Assembly: GCF_029024965.1 (NCBI RefSeq)
Contig: NZ_CP118982.1
Location: 1,550,001 to 1,614,000 of the forward strand
DNA from: Staphylococcus equorum
GTDB taxonomy: Bacteria; Bacillota; Bacilli; Staphylococcales; Staphylococcaceae
Direction of reading: 5' to 3'
Length of the DNA: 64,000 nt
Shown here: positions 59,821-64,000 of the stretch, in pieces
Position numbering within the stretch: position 1 is the stretch's first letter
Layout: every line of letters starts with the position of its first letter
The notes under the pieces: model-generated
Seen by the model: the letters and a program-made list of their open reading frames with translations, nothing else
Database searches by the model: none
What the model was told of the DNA's origin: nothing
Position numbers and translations under genes: made by a program

Positions 59821-59856
59821 AAAATAAGCGCATATTTTTACATATACGCTTATTTT
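59821..59856 (-). terminator. Terminator of recA
   Basis: AAAATAAGCG/CGCTTATTTT stem, loop of about 16, A-run before it. Confidence 0.8.
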
Positions 59857-59887
59857 ATAGTAAATATTTAATTAATTTTAGATAACA

Positions 59888-60934
59888 CTATTCATCTTCA
59901 AGAAGCGTAGTTTGTTTTTCACTTTCGTCTTCTTTAACATCACCATCGATAATGCCTAGAGCTTCACGCAATCTACGATTAATATCTTCTTTGATTTCAG
60001 GGTTTTCTTTCAGATATAATTTAACATTTTCTTTACCTTGTCCCATACGATCTCCATTGTATGAATACCAAGCACCTGATTTATCTACAATTTCATTTTC
60101 AACACCTAAGTCAATAAGTTCTCCTTCTTTAGAGATACCTTTACCATACATCATATCCACTTCTGCAACTCTGAATGGCGGTGCTACTTTATTTTTAACA
60201 ACTTTAATTTTCGTTCTATTACCAACAATATCTTGGCCTTGTTTTAATTGTTCAGCACGACGTACTTCTAAACGTACAGAACTATAGAATTTCAATGCAC
60301 GTCCACCCGGTGTTACTTCAGGATTACCGAACATCACGCCTACTTTTTCGCGAATTTGGTTAATAAATACTGCTGTTGTTTTTGATTTAGAAATAGCGCC
60401 TGAAAGTTTACGCAATGCTTGTGACATTAAACGCGCTTGTAAACCAACATGTGTATCTCCCATTTCACCTTCAATTTCAGCTTTTGGAGTTAACGCAGCA
60501 ACGGAGTCAACAACTACGATGTCAACAGCACCACTTCTAACGAATGCTTCGGCAATTTCCAATCCTTGTTCCCCATGGTCAGGTTGAGATAAATATAGAT
60601 TTTGAATATCTACACCTAAAGCTTCTGCATAAACAGGATCTAACGCATGTTCAGCATCAATAAACGCCGCAATCCCACCATTTTTTTGTACTTCTGCAAT
60701 AGCATGTAATGCCACTGTAGTTTTACCAGAACTTTCTGGCCCATATATTTCTATAATTCTTCCTTTAGGGTAGCCACCTACACCTAACGCATTATCCAAA
60801 GTAACTGAACCACTTGAAACGCTAGACACTCTTTGGGCTTTATTATCGCCTAATTTCATAACTGCGCCTTTACCAAATGATTTTTCCATATTTTTAATTA
60901 CTGTATCTAAAGCTTTTTGACGATCGTTATCCAA
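59888..60934 (-). CDS. recA: Recombinase RecA
   Basis: DNA strand exchange ATPase and LexA coprotease. 348 residues. Walker [14 protein letters not shown] at 67-79, Walker [16 protein letters not shown] near 140, loop L2 with [20 protein letters not shown] near 193. C-terminus acidic ([15 protein letters not shown]). AGGAGG precedes ATG. Regulated by LexA box(es) upstream; lexA is the fourth gene of this same window. Confidence 0.98.
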   Translation of the reverse strand: MDNDRQKALDTVIKNMEKSFGKGAVMKLGDNKAQRVSSVSSGSVTLDNALGVGGYPKGRIIEIYGPESSGKTTVALHAIAEVQKNGGIAAFIDAEHALDPVYAEALGVDIQNLYLSQPDHGEQGLEIAEAFVRSGAVDIVVVDSVAALTPKAEIEGEMGDTHVGLQARLMSQALRKLSGAISKSKTTAVFINQIREKVGVMFGNPEVTPGGRALKFYSSVRLEVRRAEQLKQGQDIVGNRTKIKVVKNKVAPPFRVAEVDMMYGKGISKEGELIDLGVENEIVDKSGAWYSYNGDRMGQGKENVKLYLKENPEIKEDINRRLREALGIIDGDVKEDESEKQTTLLEDE

Positions 60935-60982
60935 TGTTGGACCTCCTAATTGAGATTAATCTCTGTAAAATATCTTAATCCT

Positions 60983-61033
60983 ACTATACCTTGATTTAAA
61001 TAATTCTGCAAGCGTTTTGCGAATATTTGTTCG
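60983..61033 (-). promoter_or_regulatory. recA promoter with LexA box
   Basis: TTGCAG (complement of 61006-61011), 17 bases, TATAGT (complement of 60983-60988). CGAATATTTGTTCG (61020-61033) differs from CGAACRNRYGTTYG at one core base plus one ambiguous base and lies eight bases upstream of the -35. A second weak site, GAACACACGTAC, lies at 61064-61075. Confidence 0.75.
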
Positions 61034-61107
61034 CTTATATAGACGGAAGTTACAACGAAAACAGAACACACGTACTATATTTTTAAATTTTTGTAGACTT
61101 TAAATGC

Positions 61108-62250
61108 TTATTTAAACCAATTTAGTAATCGTATTAGTACAAAATTTTGAGTTCTGCTTTTTATTGAATTTCTTCTTTGCGTCATTTTAAAGGACTGAAT
61201 TCCAAGTCTCTCATTTTCTAAAATGCCTAAATAAATTTTATCCTTATGCTTCATTATTGAAATACCAACTTCTGTTTGATACAAAGCTTTAACGATATTG
61301 GCAGAGACAGAAAGTTGAGTTTCAATTGTATCACGTTCATCTATAAATTGTGTATGATGTGGTAACATTCCTTGAAGCAATTGTGATGTATTAAAATTCT
61401 GCAGTCTGGAATATAATTCTCCATCTGTAACAGCATCATATATAGCAAATGATTGGTGTATTTGATCCATCAAAGATTGTTCCAGTAATATATCATCAGA
61501 ACCATAATAATATTCACCAATACGTGATAAAATTTCTGCTTTAATAGGAGCGATGAGTTGCTCGCATTCACGTTGCGTATCTCCATTTGCCGTTAATCTA
61601 ATATTAACTTCGTGCGTTCCAGCCAATGGCGCAATCGTAGGATTTGTTTGTCCATCTATTAAATCCATTAATACTGTTTCTACTTTAGATTCGCCGATGC
61701 CTGCAAAACGCAATAATTCTGAGAATATAGTACTTTCACCATTGAAAAAGAATGGCAAAAGTTCGTTTTTAGCCATAGGTTGCATTTCTCTTGGTGGCCC
61801 TGGTAACAATACAATACGTCTTTCATCTTGATCTACTAACATACCTGGCGCCATACCGACTTTATTTTCTAATACATGTGAACCTTCTATAACTAACGCT
61901 TGTTGGCGGTTATTTGGAGTCATTTCAATATTCTGTTCTTCGAAGAATTGTTCAATGTAATTCAAAGCATGTTTATCAATTACTAATTCTCGACCTAATA
62001 CCTTAGCAACCGTATGTTTCGTTAAGTCATCTTTAGTTGGGCCTAAGCCACCTGTTAGTATAACAGTATCATAATGATTAAATGATGCTTTTATGACTCT
62101 TTCTAATCGTTCTGGATTATCACCGATTACAGTATGCTCTACCACACTGTGACCTACACCATTTAGCAATTTTGATAAATATTGACCATTGGTATTAGCT
62201 ATTTGCCCCAACAATAATTCTGAGCCCACCGCAATGATAGATATCTTCAC
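61108..62250 (-). CDS. cinA: CinA family protein
   Basis: 380 residues. N-terminal MoaB/MoeA-like domain (COG1058) with VGSELLLGQIANTNGQYL near 8 and ILTGGLGPTKDDLTKH near 64, then a KH-like linker and a C-terminal CinA-type domain from about 250 that lacks the deamidase motifs of NMN amidohydrolase proteins (PncC), so activity in the C-terminal half is doubtful. GTG start after GGAGGAGAAGTT. Located upstream of recA in the same direction, a typical cinA-recA pair. Confidence 0.9.
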   Translation of the reverse strand: MKISIIAVGSELLLGQIANTNGQYLSKLLNGVGHSVVEHTVIGDNPERLERVIKASFNHYDTVILTGGLGPTKDDLTKHTVAKVLGRELVIDKHALNYIEQFFEEQNIEMTPNNRQQALVIEGSHVLENKVGMAPGMLVDQDERRIVLLPGPPREMQPMAKNELLPFFFNGESTIFSELLRFAGIGESKVETVLMDLIDGQTNPTIAPLAGTHEVNIRLTANGDTQRECEQLIAPIKAEILSRIGEYYYGSDDILLEQSLMDQIHQSFAIYDAVTDGELYSRLQNFNTSQLLQGMLPHHTQFIDERDTIETQLSVSANIVKALYQTEVGISIMKHKDKIYLGILENERLGIQSFKMTQRRNSIKSRTQNFVLIRLLNWFK

Positions 62251-62557
62251 AACTTCTCCTCCTCAACACTAAGTTACATAATTCACTTTAGTCTATACTT
62301 TTTACTCACTTAAAAGCGAGCGGAAAAATGTTTTACGATAAACTTAATTATAAATCTTAATTCCTTAAAAAACTAAAGATTAGATTTTTATGTCTTTTTA
62401 AAAGCTCCGTAAATCTTAACAAATCAATTTTTTTGTTATTTGATAAAATAACATAAAAACAGCCCAAATTTTATCGCTTTGGACTGTTTTGCTATATCAT
62501 AGTACTTAATTTTATTGATAAGTATGGGAGTAGTAAATGTATTGGAACTAACCTCAA
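62251..62557. other. 307-base gap between cinA and pgsA
   Basis: Contains the pgsA terminator (62459-62487) and the upstream part of the cinA promoter region. No ORF and nothing else recognised. Confidence 0.6.
62459..62487 (-). terminator. Terminator of pgsA
   Basis: CAGCCCAAA pairs with TTTGGACTG apart from one position, with an A-run upstream. Confidence 0.7.
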
Positions 62558-63136
62558 TTATTTTGCTTTAAATACATCTCTACCTTTATAGAAGTATTCA
62601 ATTCCAGATAACACTGTGAAGAATACACCGATGTATAACAGCACTTGTCCTAATTCAAAACCAATCCAAGTTGCTAAAGGATCACCTAGGAGAATCCAAA
62701 CAATAGCAACCATCGTAACAGCAGTTTTAATCTTACCTAATTGCCCTGCAGCACTTACAAAACCTTGCTCAATTTGTAATAAACGTAATCCTGTTACAGC
62801 GAACTCACGTGCAATGATAATAATTGCAACGATTGAATTTGTTAAATCAATTTGCACAAGTGCGATTAAAGCACTTGAAACGAGTAATTTATCAGCTAAT
62901 GGGTCCAAGAATTTCCCCATATTTGTTACAAGCTCCCATTTTCTTGCTAAATAGCCATCAACAAAATCACTTAACGACGCGATAATAAAAATAACACCAC
63001 TAATTAATAATTCAATTCTAATTTCATTACCACCGATAAATGAAATGTTGCCAAATCCAAAATCTATCAGTGCAAATAGAAGAAATATTGGAATTAGTAT
63101 AACTCTAAAAACAGTTATCCAATTCGGTATATTCAT
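62558..63136 (-). CDS. pgsA: CDP-diacylglycerol-glycerol-3-phosphate phosphatidyltransferase
   Basis: Integral membrane enzyme making phosphatidylglycerol phosphate. 192 residues with about six membrane segments. The CDP-alcohol phosphotransferase signature D-x2-DG-x2-AR-x8-G-x3-D-x3-D is present, starting [12 protein letters not shown] near residue 57 and closing [10 protein letters not shown]. Follows the RodZ-like gene on the same strand. Confidence 0.96.
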   Translation of the reverse strand: MNIPNWITVFRVILIPIFLLFALIDFGFGNISFIGGNEIRIELLISGVIFIIASLSDFVDGYLARKWELVTNMGKFLDPLADKLLVSSALIALVQIDLTNSIVAIIIIAREFAVTGLRLLQIEQGFVSAAGQLGKIKTAVTMVAIVWILLGDPLATWIGFELGQVLLYIGVFFTVLSGIEYFYKGRDVFKAK

Positions 63137-63188
63137 AAAAAGTCCTCTTTTCTTTTTTATAACTTAATCGTTGCTATATATTAATCAA

Positions 63189-63581
63189 TTATAATACTAA
63201 AACAGCTAAAATCCATAATAGTGCTGAAATGATAATAACAACACTTACTATAACAGCTACTTGCAGCGGCTCTTTATTCTTACTACGATATGTCGGCTTA
63301 TTTTCTTTAGAAAAAGCTTCAATCGTCTCTTGCATGCTTTCGTCATTATTTGGAATTTCGTCTCTATGTGCTTTAATTAACTGTACAGAATCAATATTAA
63401 CGGCTTTTGCATATTTTTTAATAAAACCTTCTGCATAATCAACCTTATTTAATGATTCAAAATCGTTATTTTCTATCAAAGTCAAAGTTTGACGTTTTAT
63501 CTGTGTGCGTGTTTCTAATTCATTTAAAGTCATACCTAAACGTTCTCGACGTCCCTTTAAAGTTTGACCAACTGTGTTCAC
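63189..63581 (-). CDS. Short RodZ-like helix-turn-helix membrane protein
   Basis: 130 residues: N-terminal HTH of the RodZ type (VGQTLKGRRERLGMTLNELE, then EGFIKKYAKAVNID) followed by a linker and a single membrane segment at about 107-128 (VAVIVSVVIIISALLWILAVL). It lacks the extracellular RodZ domain, so it equals the short YmfM-like form common in staphylococci. RodZ proteins link MreB to the wall machinery; staphylococci lack a rod cell body, so the role here is open. Confidence 0.88.
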   Translation of the reverse strand: MNTVGQTLKGRRERLGMTLNELETRTQIKRQTLTLIENNDFESLNKVDYAEGFIKKYAKAVNIDSVQLIKAHRDEIPNNDESMQETIEAFSKENKPTYRSKNKEPLQVAVIVSVVIIISALLWILAVLVL

Positions 63582-63614
63582 GATGTTAGTCCTCCTTGAT
63601 AACTACTCATTTTT

Positions 63615-64000
63615 TTATTCAAAGAAACCAAAACCGCCACCAAATTCATCGTTACCAAAATCTAAGTTGTTTTTACTTTTAACAGTTTGTTTCTTCATTT
63701 CTTCGTAATGAATTTCTTGGTTCTTATTTTCTCTTAATTCAATAATATAATCGAAATCGCTCATCTCATAGTCACTTGTTTCAACAAACAAGTCAGGATG
63801 TTCAACCACCTTGATTGAAGGCAAACTCATAACTTCTTTTACTAATTCTTGGTGTTTTACATTAGATTCTCTTGCTGTTACTGCTCCGTCAATGATATAA
63901 ACATGATTAGTATCGTACTCACCTTTAATTAATGAGCTACGCACTGTTTGTTTGATTAATGTAGAACTGATGAACAACCAACGTTTATGCGCACAGACAC
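63615..64000 (-). CDS. YmfK-like protein (DUF3388), 3' part
   Basis: The 5' end is beyond the window. The last 128 residues are visible in an uninterrupted frame to the edge, including KRWLFISSTLIKQTVRSSLI, DTNHVYIIDGAVTARES, HQELVKEVMSLPSIKVVEH and an Asp/Gly/Phe-rich end EFGGGFGFFE. Staphylococcal pgsA loci carry a YmfK-type gene here. The window-edge frame continues without a stop through 64000, so this is a partial gene, not a start at 63977. Confidence 0.75.
   Translation of the reverse strand, partial: VCAHKRWLFISSTLIKQTVRSSLIKGEYDTNHVYIIDGAVTARESNVKHQELVKEVMSLPSIKVVEHPDLFVETSDYEMSDFDYIIELRENKNQEIHYEEMKKQTVKSKNNLDFGNDEFGGGFGFFE

Larger units (their letters stand above)
59563..59887. 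other. 325-base gap between rny and recA
   Basis: Holds the two rny promoters on the left and the recA terminator on the right (59821-59856). Nothing else is recognised in the AT-rich centre (59700-59815). Confidence 0.6.

Overview
The window is AT-rich chromosomal DNA of a Staphylococcus. The evidence is the core gene order (tkt, a YnzC-type gene, sosA/lexA, guaC, rpsN, katA, hom-thrC-thrB, nuc2, glnRA, hflX, hfq-miaA, glpD/K/F/P, mutLS, ricA-miaB, korAB, ymdB, rny, recA, cinA, pgsA), the LexA, RecA, SosA and GlnR proteins, and strong GGAGG-type ribosome binding sites, often with TTG or GTG starts. The sequence is clearly not S. aureus. The extra genes would suit a coagulase-negative species, perhaps of the novobiocin-resistant (S. 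saprophyticus-like) group, but that is inference. No tRNA, rRNA, CRISPR array or intact mobile element is visible.

Layout: 1-6600 holds transketolase, the SOS pair sosA/lexA on a shared LexA-box intergenic region, a CAP-domain protein, GMP reductase, and divergent zinc-independent ribosomal protein paralogues rpsN and rpmG, both with Zur-like boxes. 6600-7300 holds a candidate small RNA and a small Cys-motif protein. 7300-17000 holds katA, an amino acid permease, a HAD phosphatase, and the threonine branch (hom-thrC-thrB divergent from an aspartokinase). 17000-22000 is a patchwork of staphylococcal unknowns: a DeoR-sensor-like protein, a NERD protein, the membrane nuclease nuc2, small membrane proteins, a VOC protein and an ISL3 transposase scrap. 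22000-29320 is conserved core: glnA-glnR, a PLP lyase, hflX, glutathione peroxidase, hfq-miaA and a lysophospholipase-like hydrolase.

29320-32360 is accessory: a 510-base structured gap, a TauE/SafE exporter, a MepB-like protein, a broken IS1182-type transposase and a palindromic intergenic repeat. 32360-43280 is the glycerol regulon (glpD, glpK, glpF, with GlpP encoded beyond an S66 peptidase) and mutS-mutL-glpP. glpF and glpD carry terminator leaders of the kind GlpP antiterminates, and the glpF promoter overlaps a cre site. 43280-48350 is a second accessory block: a GH3 beta-glucosidase, an esterase and a divergent AraC regulator whose start is separated from its reading frame by a poly-A frameshift. 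48350-64000 returns to core: thiW, ricA, miaB, a thiamine-binding protein, a TrxB-like flavoprotein with an Rrf2 regulator, a poly-gamma-glutamate hydrolase family protein, korAB, ymdB, rny, recA (LexA box), cinA, pgsA, a short RodZ-like protein and the 3' part of a YmfK-like gene running off the right edge.

The features most worth a second look are a near-identical palindromic hairpin present three times (6719, 29710 inverted, 31173), two copies of which bracket the TauE-MepB cargo; the candidate sRNA at 6650-6757; the frameshifted AraC regulator; and the overlapping divergent hom/aspartokinase promoters.
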